Assembly: GCA_965222205.1 (NCBI GenBank)
Contig: OZ244932.1
Coordinates: 1 to 64,000, forward strand
Origin: RHLJ01 sp965222205
GTDB lineage: Bacteria > Bacteroidota > Rhodothermia > Balneolales > Balneolaceae
Direction of reading: 5' to 3'
Length of the DNA: 64,000 nucleotides
Part shown: one piece after another, positions 40,576 through 49,830 of the stretch
Layout of the letters: every line of letters starts with the position of its first letter
Numbering within the stretch: position 1 is the stretch's first letter
Program-made: the position numbers and the translations under genes
The notes under the pieces: model-generated
What the model was told of the DNA's origin: nothing
Seen by the model: only the letters and a program-made list of their open reading frames with translations
Databases searched by the model: none

Positions 40576-42117
40576 ATGCTAGCCAGAGTTTATTGTGCAT
40601 CAACGGTAGGTGTTGATGCAAAAATCATCGATGTAGAAACCCATCACACCAATGGAATGGTAAAATTCTTCCTTGTAGGATTACCTGACCGTGCCGTTTC
40701 CGAGTCTCGGGACAGGGTAGAAGCGGCCATTAGAAATACGGGTTCATATTACCCTTTGGGTCGAATAACGGTAAATCTTGCGCCTGCTGATTTACCCAAA
40801 GAAGGAAACGCTTTCGATTTACCAATCGCGATCGGTCTGCTTCGTATGTCCGGTCAAATTCACACAGAAAAGCTCGAAGAAACGGTAATGCTTGGCGAAT
40901 TAGCACTTGATGGTAAAATTCGTCCCATAAAAGGTGTGCTCCCTGTTGCTGTTGAAGCAAAAAAGCGTGGATTTAAATATCTGATAGTCCCAAAAGAAAA
41001 TGGAGCGGAAGCAGCAGTAGTGGAAGGAATTGAGATTTTTCCCTTCGAGCATCTTAATCAGGTCAAAGATTGGCTGGAGAATCGGGGGAGTATGGAGCCG
41101 TTTAATATTGATGTTGCGAATGTGTTCAACCAAAACGGTCAGGCAGACTTATTGGATTTCAGTGATGTAAGAGGGCAGGAAAATGTGAAACGAGCTCTAG
41201 AAATAGCAGCAGCGGGTGGGCATAATGTGGTGATGGTCGGCCCTCCGGGATCAGGAAAAACAATGATGGCTCGCCGTATCCCGACAATTCTTCCTCCACT
41301 TTCACTGAATGAAGCACTCGAAACAACTAAAGTACATTCTGTATCTGGTTTGATGAAATCAGGAAGGGCACTCATCACATCACGCCCATTTCGGGCACCA
41401 CATCATACCGTTTCGGATGTTGCTCTTGTTGGTGGAGGAGGTATTCCGATGCCGGGAGAAATATCCATGGCACACAATGGTGTTCTTTTTTTAGATGAAC
41501 TGCCGGAATTCAAACGAAGTGCACTTGAAGTTATGCGTCAGCCTCTTGAGGACGGTTTTGTTTCAATTTCGAGGGCCAGGATGAGTGTAACATATCCAAG
41601 CAGGGTGATGTTGGTTGCGTCGATGAATCCATCTCCATCCGGCGATTGGTACAACCCACAGGAAATGAGCGGTACATCTTCAATGCAGATGCAGCGCTAT
41701 TTAAGTAAAATAAGTGGGCCATTATTGGATCGGATTGATCTTCATATTGAAGTGAATAAAGTCAGTTACGACGAACTTTCCGGTAAAGCCAAGGGAGAAT
41801 CATCAAAAGAGATAAGTGCGCGCGTTATAGAGGCTCGGGAAATTCAATCCAGGCGGTTTCTGGGTTTAAAAGGAGTGTACTCAAACGCCCAAATGAATAC
41901 ACGCCAGGTTAGAAAAGTGTGTGAGTTAGATGAAACGAGTTCTGAAATTCTGAAGAAAGCAATTACCTCGTTAGGACTCTCCGCCCGTGCGTACGATCGA
42001 ATTCTGAAAGTCGGAAGAACCATCGCAGATCTTGATAAATCCGAAAACATCAAATCTCATCATATTGCCGAAGCTATACAGTATAGAAGCCTGGATAGAG
42101 AGGGGTGGTTGGGGTGA
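40576..42117 (+). CDS. comM: YifB/ComM-family Mg-chelatase-like AAA+ ATPase
   Basis: A 513-residue ATPase from ATG 40576, preceded by GGAG at a suitable distance; upstream in-frame codons to 40492 are not part of the family. N-terminal lid domain (AKIIDVETHHTNG, FFLVGLPDRAVSESRDRV), Walker A GPPGSGKT, Walker B FLDELPEF, and arginine finger segments (FRAPHHTVSDVALVGGG). Relatives (ComM) are helicases that extend DNA exchange during natural transformation. The flanking genes are unrelated. Confidence 0.93.
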   Translation: MLARVYCASTVGVDAKIIDVETHHTNGMVKFFLVGLPDRAVSESRDRVEAAIRNTGSYYPLGRITVNLAPADLPKEGNAFDLPIAIGLLRMSGQIHTEKLEETVMLGELALDGKIRPIKGVLPVAVEAKKRGFKYLIVPKENGAEAAVVEGIEIFPFEHLNQVKDWLENRGSMEPFNIDVANVFNQNGQADLLDFSDVRGQENVKRALEIAAAGGHNVVMVGPPGSGKTMMARRIPTILPPLSLNEALETTKVHSVSGLMKSGRALITSRPFRAPHHTVSDVALVGGGGIPMPGEISMAHNGVLFLDELPEFKRSALEVMRQPLEDGFVSISRARMSVTYPSRVMLVASMNPSPSGDWYNPQEMSGTSSMQMQRYLSKISGPLLDRIDLHIEVNKVSYDELSGKAKGESSKEISARVIEAREIQSRRFLGLKGVYSNAQMNTRQVRKVCELDETSSEILKKAITSLGLSARAYDRILKVGRTIADLDKSENIKSHHIAEAIQYRSLDREGWLG

Positions 42118-42119
42118 AG

Positions 42120-42140
42120 ATTGACGAATATTGAACAAGG
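42120..42140. repeat. degenerate inverted repeat, left of cassette C
   Basis: ATTGACGAATATTGAACAAGG resembles the reverse complement of 42591-42608 (ATTGAAGAATGAAGAACA) at about 14 of 18 positions. It is part of a GAACAAGGAACATTGAAC word shared with 36366-36420. Confidence 0.45.
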
Positions 42141-42215
42141 AACATTGAACTTTGAATAAGTAAGAATAGGCAACAAGAATTTTAGAATGAAGATTGTTAA
42201 AAAAGGAGTCCGGGT

Positions 42216-42578
42216 ATGAAATACGATTTGGAAGAACGATTAATAGATTTTTCGTTGTCAGCAATTGATATCGCTGAAAAATTACCTCGAACTTATGCAG
42301 GTCAACATTTATCAAAACAGCTTATAAGATCTGCAAGCTCACCCGCTTTCCAATATGCTGAAGCAAGAGGAGCAGAGTCTAGAAAGGATTTTGTACATAA
42401 GTTAAAGATTGGGCTAAAAGAGCTTAGAGAAACTCACGTTTGCTTAAGAATGATCAAAAAGAAGCCGCTATTAATTGGAAATAATATTGATGATGCTATT
42501 TCCGAATGTGATCAACTTATTGCGATAATAACTTCCAGCATTAATACAGCGATAAGGAATAATAAAAAGACTTCTTAA
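42216..42578 (+). CDS. solitary four-helix-bundle protein (23S IVS-encoded type), copy C
   Basis: A 120-residue member of the same family as copies A and B but clearly more distant: DFSLSAIDIAEKL, LSKQLIRSASSPAFQYAEA, SRKDFVHKLKIGLKELRET, CLRMIKKKPLL. It stands alone between yifB and priA. Its start is preceded by AAGGAGTCCGGGT. Flanking repeats are weaker than for A and B. Confidence 0.88.
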   Translation: MKYDLEERLIDFSLSAIDIAEKLPRTYAGQHLSKQLIRSASSPAFQYAEARGAESRKDFVHKLKIGLKELRETHVCLRMIKKKPLLIGNNIDDAISECDQLIAIITSSINTAIRNNKKTS

Positions 42579-42590
42579 ATCTTATATCTC

Positions 42591-42608
42591 TGTTCTTCAT
42601 TCTTCAAT
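42591..42608. repeat. degenerate inverted repeat, right of cassette C
   Basis: TGTTCTTCATTCTTCAAT, partial reverse complement of 42120-42140, begins 12 bp after the copy C stop. Confidence 0.4.
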
Positions 42609-42713
42609 TATTAAGTTAGCATCATCATGCGGTGAAATTTATGGTTTTTGAAAAGTTATTTATGAGTGGGAACTAGTCTTCTTGAAAGAAGTTTTAAATC
42701 ATAAAGTTTGGAG

Positions 42714-42809
42714 ATGGCTATGAGAAAAGAAACAACATATTGGCAGGGGAGTTTGGTATTTGCGCTACCAATAATCATCCTTATTATATACTTGGCTTTG
42801 ACATTATAA
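42714..42809 (+). CDS. candidate 31-residue membrane peptide
   Basis: ATG 42714 is preceded by TTTGGAG and opens a 31-residue ORF: MAMRKETTYWQGSLVF then ALPIIILIIYLALTL, a charged head and one hydrophobic span. It ends 60 bp before priA in an otherwise gene-free gap of 290 bp. No family recognised. Coding is plausible from the ribosome site and composition but not proven. Confidence 0.4.
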   Translation: MAMRKETTYWQGSLVFALPIIILIIYLALTL

Positions 42810-42868
42810 GAGTTGATTTCAGCGTATTAATTGGATAAGCTTTTGAGCTTTAATCCAGAAAATAAATA

Positions 42869-45307
42869 TTGCCTAAATACGCCGACATAGTATTTCCAAC
42901 CGCCGTACGACAGGAATTTACCTATCGCATCCCGGACAGGCTGGAACAGGATATCCAGATAGGAGTAAGAGCCTGGGTACCTCTCCGAAATTATTTTGCA
43001 ATAGGAGTAGTGGTAAAGGTACATGATGATACCCCTGGCTTTAACACCCGCCCGATAAAAAAACTCCTTGATAAAGAATCCATCATTGAAGGAGAGTTAC
43101 TCCAACTCACAAAGTGGGTTCATCAATTCTATTTCAGCAGTTGGGGAGAGGTGATACAGGCGGCACTGCCTGCAGGGCTAAATTTTATTTCAAGGAAATA
43201 TGTCCGGGTTAATGAAGAAAGTTCGTCAAAAGAGCTATCAGATAAAGAACAGGAAATTTACTCTGAAATCAGCGATCAGGAGAAATTGCTTTACGATGAA
43301 GCAAAAAAAAGATGGAAAGGGACAGGATTAAATAAGGTCTTAAATCAACTTATAAAAAAGGAAGTGCTCCAAATCTGGGAAGAACCCGATTTAAAGGTTT
43401 CCGTTAAAACTGAACGGGAGTGGCATTGGGGAAAAGATAAATCAGCCCAAAAGGCTAATGATTTTCTCTCTGAGATTGATGGGAAATTAAATAAGTGGCA
43501 AACTTCGTTAGAAGAACTTGTTAAATTTGGGTTGCCCAAAAGACAATCATCACTTAAACAACTGAAGGAATTCAATGGGTATTCGAAGCGAAAACTTCAG
43601 GACTCAGGATGGATTACTTTTAAAGAAGTTGAGGCAGGCAGCCTTGAACCAAATATTGAGTACGAGCCCAAAAAGATAAAATCGCTCAATAAATCTCAGC
43701 AACAGATTTTCACAAAAATTTTAGATTCATTAAAAAGAGGCTCTTTCGCAAACTTTTTGTTGTATGGAATCACCGGGAGTGGAAAAACTGAAGTATATAT
43801 TCATGCTTTAAAAGAAGTTAGAGAACAAAAGAAAGGCGGGATTGTCCTGGTTCCTGAAATAGCTCTTACCCCTCAAACCGTGGCCCGGTTTTATCAGATT
43901 TTCGGGGAGGAAATCGCAGTTTTGCATAGCCGGATGACCAATCGGGAGAGACTACAAGCCTGGAAAGAGCTCAAAAGTGGAGCCAAAAATATTGCCATAG
44001 GACCGCGTTCGGCGGTATTTGCGCCCGTTCAGGATTTGGGACTTATCATACTGGATGAGGAGCATGACGCCTCCTATAAACAAATAGATCCTTCGCCAAG
44101 ATATCATGCTCGTGAAACAGCCATTATGAGAGCGAACATAAATAAAGCAGTAGTGATAATGGGATCGGCAACACCAAGCATGCAAGCACTTAATATGGCG
44201 GCTAAGAGTAAGGCAAGCTTACTGGAATTGAAAGAACGACATGCCGAAGCGGTTCTTCCGGAAGTAAATATTATAGACCTCAAACAGTACACAGGAGCTA
44301 TGAGAGGTGAACTTTCAGTTCCTTTATTTAATGCGGTTGAGGAAGCTCTCGAAAAACAAAACCAGGTTATTTTCTTATATAACCGTCGGGGCTTTGCAAG
44401 CTATATGCAATGTGAAACTTGTGGACATATTCCTCAAAGTCCTGAGTGCTCAGTAAGCCTGACTTATCACAAACACAAAAATATGTTGATGTGCCACTAT
44501 TCAGGTTATTCAAGAAGAGCTGATGCTCAATGCGAGGTTTGCGGGTCAGAAAAGTTAGCTATTCAAGGATCAGGGACTCAAAAAATTGAAGAGAGTCTCG
44601 GAGAGCTATTTCCAAAGGCCAATATTCTTCGGTTTGATAAAGACTCTACATCAAGAAAAGGAGCACATGAGCGTATTTTGAGTTCCTTCGGGAAAGGAGA
44701 AGCCGATATTCTGGTTGGTACTCAACTTGTTGCTAAAGGGCTCGATTTCCCTAATGTAACCGTAGTAGGGGTAGTGGATGCAGATACAGAGCAGGCTTTC
44801 CCGTCTTTTCAATCCAATGAAAGAACGTATCAATTATTAAGTCAGGTTTCGGGTAGATCAGGTCGGGGGTCTAAACCTGGAAAAGTATTTATCCAAACTC
44901 GTCAACCAGAAAACACGGCGATCCAGTTTGCCAGAAAACACGACCACGAAGGGTTTGCAAAAGAAGAAATGGGGTTTCGAAAACCATTGAATTACCCGCC
45001 CTATTCAAGATTGATCAAATTTGCGTGTAAAGGAAAAGATGAACATAAAGTGAGCAAAGCAGCGATGATGTTGAGGAGTGTAGTGCACAGAGTTATACCA
45101 GGAGTGGAAATTCTTGGGCCATCAGCGGCTGCAATTGGCTGGATGAACCGAAATTTTTACTGGGAATTAATAGTTAAAATAGATTCCGAAAAAGGTGCTA
45201 ACTATATAGAAGCGATACTGTCGAAAATCATGGAAGTGTACGAGCAATATTCAAAAATTAGCACTTCTGTTGTGCGCATCAATATTAATGTGGATGCAAT
45301 TCGCTAA
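42869..45307 (+). CDS. priA: primosomal protein PriA with altered inner zinc site
   Basis: Replication-restart helicase of 812 residues. N-terminal DNA-binding domain (ADIVFPTAVRQEFTYRIPDRL), Walker A GITGSGKTE (about 300-308), helicase motif DEEHDASYK, GSATPSM, cysteine-rich region about 514-559, VGTQLVAKGLDFPNV and QVSGRSGRG. The start is TTG 42869: a stop lies two codons upstream and no ATG fits. Aligned with E. coli, Cys 3 and Cys 6 of the eight zinc cysteines are Ser (IPQSPEC; CHYSG), both belonging to the inner zinc; the outer four are intact. Confidence 0.96.
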   Translation: MPKYADIVFPTAVRQEFTYRIPDRLEQDIQIGVRAWVPLRNYFAIGVVVKVHDDTPGFNTRPIKKLLDKESIIEGELLQLTKWVHQFYFSSWGEVIQAALPAGLNFISRKYVRVNEESSSKELSDKEQEIYSEISDQEKLLYDEAKKRWKGTGLNKVLNQLIKKEVLQIWEEPDLKVSVKTEREWHWGKDKSAQKANDFLSEIDGKLNKWQTSLEELVKFGLPKRQSSLKQLKEFNGYSKRKLQDSGWITFKEVEAGSLEPNIEYEPKKIKSLNKSQQQIFTKILDSLKRGSFANFLLYGITGSGKTEVYIHALKEVREQKKGGIVLVPEIALTPQTVARFYQIFGEEIAVLHSRMTNRERLQAWKELKSGAKNIAIGPRSAVFAPVQDLGLIILDEEHDASYKQIDPSPRYHARETAIMRANINKAVVIMGSATPSMQALNMAAKSKASLLELKERHAEAVLPEVNIIDLKQYTGAMRGELSVPLFNAVEEALEKQNQVIFLYNRRGFASYMQCETCGHIPQSPECSVSLTYHKHKNMLMCHYSGYSRRADAQCEVCGSEKLAIQGSGTQKIEESLGELFPKANILRFDKDSTSRKGAHERILSSFGKGEADILVGTQLVAKGLDFPNVTVVGVVDADTEQAFPSFQSNERTYQLLSQVSGRSGRGSKPGKVFIQTRQPENTAIQFARKHDHEGFAKEEMGFRKPLNYPPYSRLIKFACKGKDEHKVSKAAMMLRSVVHRVIPGVEILGPSAAAIGWMNRNFYWELIVKIDSEKGANYIEAILSKIMEVYEQYSKISTSVVRININVDAIR

Positions 45308-45368
45308 AAATTTGCAATAGGCATCAGAAAGTTAGTATTTCCTATCTGCTAAGATCATAACACAAACT

Positions 45369-47309
45369 ATGGGCGAACAAAGAGTAAAACTAGCGAAAAC
45401 AAATGAGCAGGTTCAGAACTTCATGAAGAACGTGCTTAAAGATCTTCGCGCATTAGAAAAAATGCTGGATGACGATTGGTTTGAAACAGATATCATTCGA
45501 ATCGGGGCTGAACAAGAGCTTTGTTTGATAGATAGAAATGGTAAGCCATTCCTGAATGCAGGCGAAGTTTTAGAAAAATTAGGTGGGGAAAGTGAACATT
45601 TCACTACCGAGTTTGCCAAATTTAATCTGGAAGTAAATGTCAATCCACCATTAGAATTTAAAGGCAATGCGCTTTCTCAAATGGAGCATAATCTCCAAAA
45701 AAGAGTAGAGCAGGTAAGGGCAGCAGCAGAAGAAATTGATTCTGAGGTTTTACTAACTGGTATACTTCCTACCATCAGGAAAGCGGATGTTACCATAGAC
45801 AGTCTCACACCTATTCCTCGTTACAAGGCGCTTTGTGATGCAATTGATAACATGAGAGGGAAAGAATACGAGCTTCGTATTCAGGGAATGGATGAATTGC
45901 TAATGAAGTTTGATACTCCTTTACTGGAGGGATGTAATACCGGCTTTCAGGTTCATCTACAAATTAAACCAGATGAGTTTGTATCAAAATATAATGTGGC
46001 CCAGGCTATAACAGCCCCGGTTCTGGCAGGAGCAGTAAATTCACCTCTGTTTCTTGGTAAGAGACTTTGGGCAGAAACACGGATTGCTCTTTTTCATCAA
46101 TCGGTAGATACAAGAGGAGTAGGAGATCATATAAGGGAGAGCAGCCCGCGTGTAATGTTTGGGACAAGCTGGCTGAAAGACTCCATTCTGGATATTTATA
46201 AAGAAGATATTTCCCGTTTCAGAGTACTACTAAGCTCGAACGTAGAAGAAGATGTCGAAGAGATGTTGAAAAATGGAACACCTCCTAAACTAATGGCATT
46301 AAATGTACATAATGGGACGGTTTATCGATGGAACAGACCTTGTTATGGTGTAGGAGGAGGTAAGCCGCATTTGAGAATAGAGAATCGGGTACTTCCTTCT
46401 GGCCCAACTGTTATCGATGAAATGGCTAATACCGCATTTTGGCTGGGTCTACTAAACGGATTCGAAGATGAATATTCCGACATTACCAAAGAGTTGGAGT
46501 TTGATGATGCACGAATGAACTTCTTTGCGGCATCTAAAATGGGTCTGGATACTAAATTTGAATGGACAAAAGGAAAGAAAGTAACTGCTAAAGACCTGAT
46601 CATTGATGAGCTCCTTCCCATTGCAAAAGCCGGACTTGATAAAGCCAATATTGATAAATCAGATATTGATACTTATTTGGGGGTTATTCAAGACAGAGTT
46701 GAATCTGCACAAACAGGTTCCTATTGGGTAGTGAGATCATATTCCAATCTTATAAAAGATAATAACAGGGAACAGGCCGTTTCTGCAATTACCGCTTCTA
46801 TGCTCAAGAATCAAAAGAAAGGAGAGCCTGTTCATAAGTGGGGATTAGCGAAGGTTCATGATATGGAGAACTGGAAACCCTCTAGTTTATTAGTTGAAGA
46901 GTTTATGACTACAGATCTTTTTACTGCCCGCAAAGAAGATTTGATTGAATTCACTTCAAACCTGATGGATTGGAGAAAAATTCGATATATACCAATAGAG
47001 GATGATCAGAAACATTTGGTTGGGTTGATTTCTATGCGAATGGTACTTCGTAAATACTCTCAAATGGTGAACGAAGGAAAAGATATTGTAAATTTACCTG
47101 TGAGTGATTTTATGATTCAAAACCCTATTACAATTCACCCTGAGGCCTCTATTATTGAAGTGATGAACATAATGCAGGAAATGCAAATCGGGTGCCTTCC
47201 CGTAGTGAAGAATAGCCGATTAGTTGGTATTATTACAGAGGGAAATTTTATGAATATTACGCGGAGATTATTGAGGGCACTGGACAAGGAAAATGACGAC
47301 AAGGAGTAG
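45369..47309 (+). CDS. GCS2-type carboxylate-amine ligase fused to two CBS domains
   Basis: A 646-residue protein. Residues 30-470 are a glutamate-cysteine-ligase 2 type domain (IGAEQELCLIDRNG, FNLEVNVNPPLE, GCNTGFQVHLQI, RWNRPCYGVGGGKPHLRIENRVLPSGPT); residues about 505-640 are two CBS domains (VEEFMTTDLFTA, LVGLISMRMVL; VSDFMIQNPITIHP, LVGIITEGNF), which usually bind adenine nucleotides and regulate the attached enzyme. True glutathione synthesis is not implied. The TAG stop is followed directly by the ATG of an AstE-like hydrolase, so ligase and amidohydrolase are coupled. Confidence 0.9.
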   Translation: MGEQRVKLAKTNEQVQNFMKNVLKDLRALEKMLDDDWFETDIIRIGAEQELCLIDRNGKPFLNAGEVLEKLGGESEHFTTEFAKFNLEVNVNPPLEFKGNALSQMEHNLQKRVEQVRAAAEEIDSEVLLTGILPTIRKADVTIDSLTPIPRYKALCDAIDNMRGKEYELRIQGMDELLMKFDTPLLEGCNTGFQVHLQIKPDEFVSKYNVAQAITAPVLAGAVNSPLFLGKRLWAETRIALFHQSVDTRGVGDHIRESSPRVMFGTSWLKDSILDIYKEDISRFRVLLSSNVEEDVEEMLKNGTPPKLMALNVHNGTVYRWNRPCYGVGGGKPHLRIENRVLPSGPTVIDEMANTAFWLGLLNGFEDEYSDITKELEFDDARMNFFAASKMGLDTKFEWTKGKKVTAKDLIIDELLPIAKAGLDKANIDKSDIDTYLGVIQDRVESAQTGSYWVVRSYSNLIKDNNREQAVSAITASMLKNQKKGEPVHKWGLAKVHDMENWKPSSLLVEEFMTTDLFTARKEDLIEFTSNLMDWRKIRYIPIEDDQKHLVGLISMRMVLRKYSQMVNEGKDIVNLPVSDFMIQNPITIHPEASIIEVMNIMQEMQIGCLPVVKNSRLVGIITEGNFMNITRRLLRALDKENDDKE

Positions 47310-48266
47310 ATGCAGCTTGCAAAAATAGAACACAATTTAAAACCTGGCTCAAAAGCACAGCATTATATTGCGGATATTATTGGAGGACTCGAAGGACCAA
47401 CAATTATTGCGGTTGCCGGAATACATGGCAACGAAGCTACCGGGATAACAGCCATTAAACGAGTTATTGAAGAAATTGAACCGGTTAAGTCGAAACTTAA
47501 AGGTCGTTTTCTGGGATTAAAGGGAAATATTCCGGCGCTGGCTGCCGGTGTACGCTTTGTAAACGAAGATATGAACCGGCTATGGACAACCTCGATCTTA
47601 GATAAAATCAGAAGAACAAAATCCAGAGATTTGAGCTCTATCGATCGGGTTGAAGTGAAGAAGATGCTGCAAATTCTGGATCCGATTGTTCTGGATTCTA
47701 ATGAAGGAGAAGTTATTTATGTTGATTTGCATACGTTCTCAGGCTCAGGGGGGCTTTTCACCATAACACCCGATGACGAGAGGCATATCAAGATAATTTC
47801 AAAACTGGGAGTTCCGAGAATTTTAGGAATTCACCACTCCCTGCCGGGAACATCCATGGAATATGTTGAAGATGCCGGGCATATTGGTTTTGCTTTCGAA
47901 ACAGGAACTCATGGATCAAGAGAGGCAGAAGATAATGCGTACGCGGGATTACTTGTTCTTCTTGAAAGTGTTGGAATGATAAATAAAGATGATATTCCAG
48001 ATTTTGATATCCGGCACGATTACCTGATGAGCAGAGTAAGTGGCTACCCTTCTGAAGTAGACTTTTTGTATAAGCACATTATTGAAGATGGTGATGAATT
48101 TGAAATGAGGCCGGGCTTTCAGAATTTCGATCAAGTTGAAAAAGGAGACTGGCTGGCGAATGATCGGAATGGTAAAATCAAGGCACAGGCAGACGGATAT
48201 CTTCTAATGCCTCTTTACCAGAAGCAGGGCAACGATGGTTTTTTTATTGTGAGGGATTGTGACTAA
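47310..48266 (+). CDS. AstE/aspartoacylase-family zinc amidohydrolase
   Basis: A 318-residue M14-like hydrolase: AVAGIHGNEATGI supplies the His and Glu zinc ligands, NEDMNRLW the substrate Arg/Asn region, VDLHTFSGSGG the second His, FAFETGTHGSREAEDNA the catalytic Glu region. A C-terminal barrel (GDWLANDRNGKIKA) is typical of succinylglutamate desuccinylase. It begins right after the GCS2-CBS stop and overlaps scpB by 8 bp. It may cleave or trim the amide made by the ligase. Confidence 0.9.
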   Translation: MQLAKIEHNLKPGSKAQHYIADIIGGLEGPTIIAVAGIHGNEATGITAIKRVIEEIEPVKSKLKGRFLGLKGNIPALAAGVRFVNEDMNRLWTTSILDKIRRTKSRDLSSIDRVEVKKMLQILDPIVLDSNEGEVIYVDLHTFSGSGGLFTITPDDERHIKIISKLGVPRILGIHHSLPGTSMEYVEDAGHIGFAFETGTHGSREAEDNAYAGLLVLLESVGMINKDDIPDFDIRHDYLMSRVSGYPSEVDFLYKHIIEDGDEFEMRPGFQNFDQVEKGDWLANDRNGKIKAQADGYLLMPLYQKQGNDGFFIVRDCD

Positions 48267-48996
48267 AAAAAAGACGCTAAACGATTATCAGTTTATTGAC
48301 GGTAGCCGACTTTCTTCGGTTATCGAAGCATTGATTTTTGCCAGTGAAGAGCCTATTTCCAGTGAAAAGATTCGTTCTATTATCGTGGAGAATGAAGAAC
48401 AAATTGAAATTGATGAAAATACCGTAGCTGACTTTGTGGAAAAGCTAAATCAGCGTTATGATGAAAATGGACTAAGTTTCAGGATTGAGCGCCTTGCAGG
48501 TGGTTATACTTTTGTAACACAATCGAAGTATCATTACTGGCTGAGTGTGTCTCAACACGAAAATGCATTTCGAAAATTATCTCAATCGGCTATTGAAAGC
48601 TTGGCGATAGTTGCATATCGGCAACCGATCACAAAACCTGAAGTAGATCAGATCAGAGGGGTAGATTCGGGCTATATCATCCGCCAGCTAATGGAAAAAG
48701 CTCTTATTGAAGTAAGTGGAAGAGCAGACAGCCCGGGCAAGCCTCTATTATACAGGACAACAAAACACTTTTTGCGCCACTTCGGATTGAATTCTGTTCA
48801 GGATCTTCCAAAACCAAGAGAGATTGAAGAAATCCTCAAAGATGATGATATGGCAGAGCATCGGCAGCTTTTGCTCGAACGCCAATTGATGATGGAAGAA
48901 TTGGATGAGGAGCCTGGTGAGGGAAATGAGGAAGAAATTCCGGATGATGAAAGTGAAGAACATGAAGAAGAAAAGGAGTCTGGAGAAGAAGAATGA
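48259..48996 (+). CDS. scpB: segregation and condensation protein B
   Basis: A 245-residue kleisin-accessory protein of the SMC-ScpAB complex. Two winged-helix domains: SVIEALIFASEEPISSEKI and SLAIVAYRQPITKPEVDQIRGVDSGYIIRQLMEKALIEVSGR. The C-terminal 40 residues are a Glu-rich acidic tail (EEHEEEKESGEEE). Start is GTG 48259 within the end of the upstream gene. scpA is not adjacent. Overlaps the next gene by ATGA. Confidence 0.92.
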   Translation: MTKKKTLNDYQFIDGSRLSSVIEALIFASEEPISSEKIRSIIVENEEQIEIDENTVADFVEKLNQRYDENGLSFRIERLAGGYTFVTQSKYHYWLSVSQHENAFRKLSQSAIESLAIVAYRQPITKPEVDQIRGVDSGYIIRQLMEKALIEVSGRADSPGKPLLYRTTKHFLRHFGLNSVQDLPKPREIEEILKDDDMAEHRQLLLERQLMMEELDEEPGEGNEEEIPDDESEEHEEEKESGEEE

Positions 48997-49829
48997 AAAA
49001 GAGAAAAGGAAAACCGGGTAGAAATACGAAGGGGAAGTCATATCCCAAAAAAAAGAAAACAAACGAAGTAGATCAGAACTACTCGAAAACGGAAGAAATA
49101 CGATTAAACAAATTTATCGCGCATGCCGGTTTGTGTTCCAGAAGAGAGGCAGATACCTACATAGCTGATGGGAAGGTCAAAGTAAATGGAAAGGTTATCA
49201 CAGAAATGGGCTTTAAAGTCCGCCGTAAAGACGATGTAGTCGTAGATGAACAGAAAATTACGTTGGAACCTTTTGTTTATTTATTACTGAATAAGCCTAA
49301 GAATACCATCACTACAACAGATGATGACCGCGGCAGGAACACCGTATTAGATGAAGTTGAAAATGCAACCGGGTATCGCGTATATCCTGTTGGAAGATTG
49401 GACCGAAATACTACCGGACTTTTAATTTTGACCAATGATGGAGATTTAGCACACCGGTTGATGCATCCTAGCTACAAAGTTAAAAAAACCTATGAGGTTC
49501 AGACAAAGCGAACTCTTACTCAGGATGAGTTGGATGCTTATGCAAAAGGAGTTGAGCTGGAAGATGGAATAGCTACCGGTTACAATATTCGCTCATTTGC
49601 AGATGTAAAGAATACTTTTTTGATTTCAGTATTTGAAGGAAGGAATCGCTTAATTCGCAGAATGGTGGAATTTCATGGTACCGAAGTAGCCAAACTAAAA
49701 CGAACCGAATATGCAGGTCTTAATTTGAAAGATGTGTCGGTAGGGAGATGGCGGTACTTAAAACAAAATGAAATTAATGACCTTCGGAAACTTGTTAAAT
49801 TAGATACGCTAGACTTTAAGAAAGACTAA
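48993..49829 (+). CDS. rluB: RluB/RsuA-family pseudouridine synthase
   Basis: A 278-residue rRNA-modifying enzyme. A Lys-rich N-terminus (KKRKGKPGRNTKGKSYPKKKK) is followed by an S4 domain (RLNKFIAHAGLCSRREADTYI) and the catalytic domain with PVGRLDRNTTGLLILTNDGDLAHRLMHP. The Asp in GRLDRNT is catalytic. Start overlaps the scpB stop, the order scpB-rluB being common in many bacteria. Confidence 0.92.
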   Translation: MKKRKGKPGRNTKGKSYPKKKKTNEVDQNYSKTEEIRLNKFIAHAGLCSRREADTYIADGKVKVNGKVITEMGFKVRRKDDVVVDEQKITLEPFVYLLLNKPKNTITTTDDDRGRNTVLDEVENATGYRVYPVGRLDRNTTGLLILTNDGDLAHRLMHPSYKVKKTYEVQTKRTLTQDELDAYAKGVELEDGIATGYNIRSFADVKNTFLISVFEGRNRLIRRMVEFHGTEVAKLKRTEYAGLNLKDVSVGRWRYLKQNEINDLRKLVKLDTLDFKKD

Positions 49830-49830
49830 C

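Noticed and set aside
13322..42578. Diversity-generating retroelement, because the four-helix-bundle proteins share a fold with Avd
   Set aside because: No reverse transcriptase, template repeat or variable region was found near any copy.
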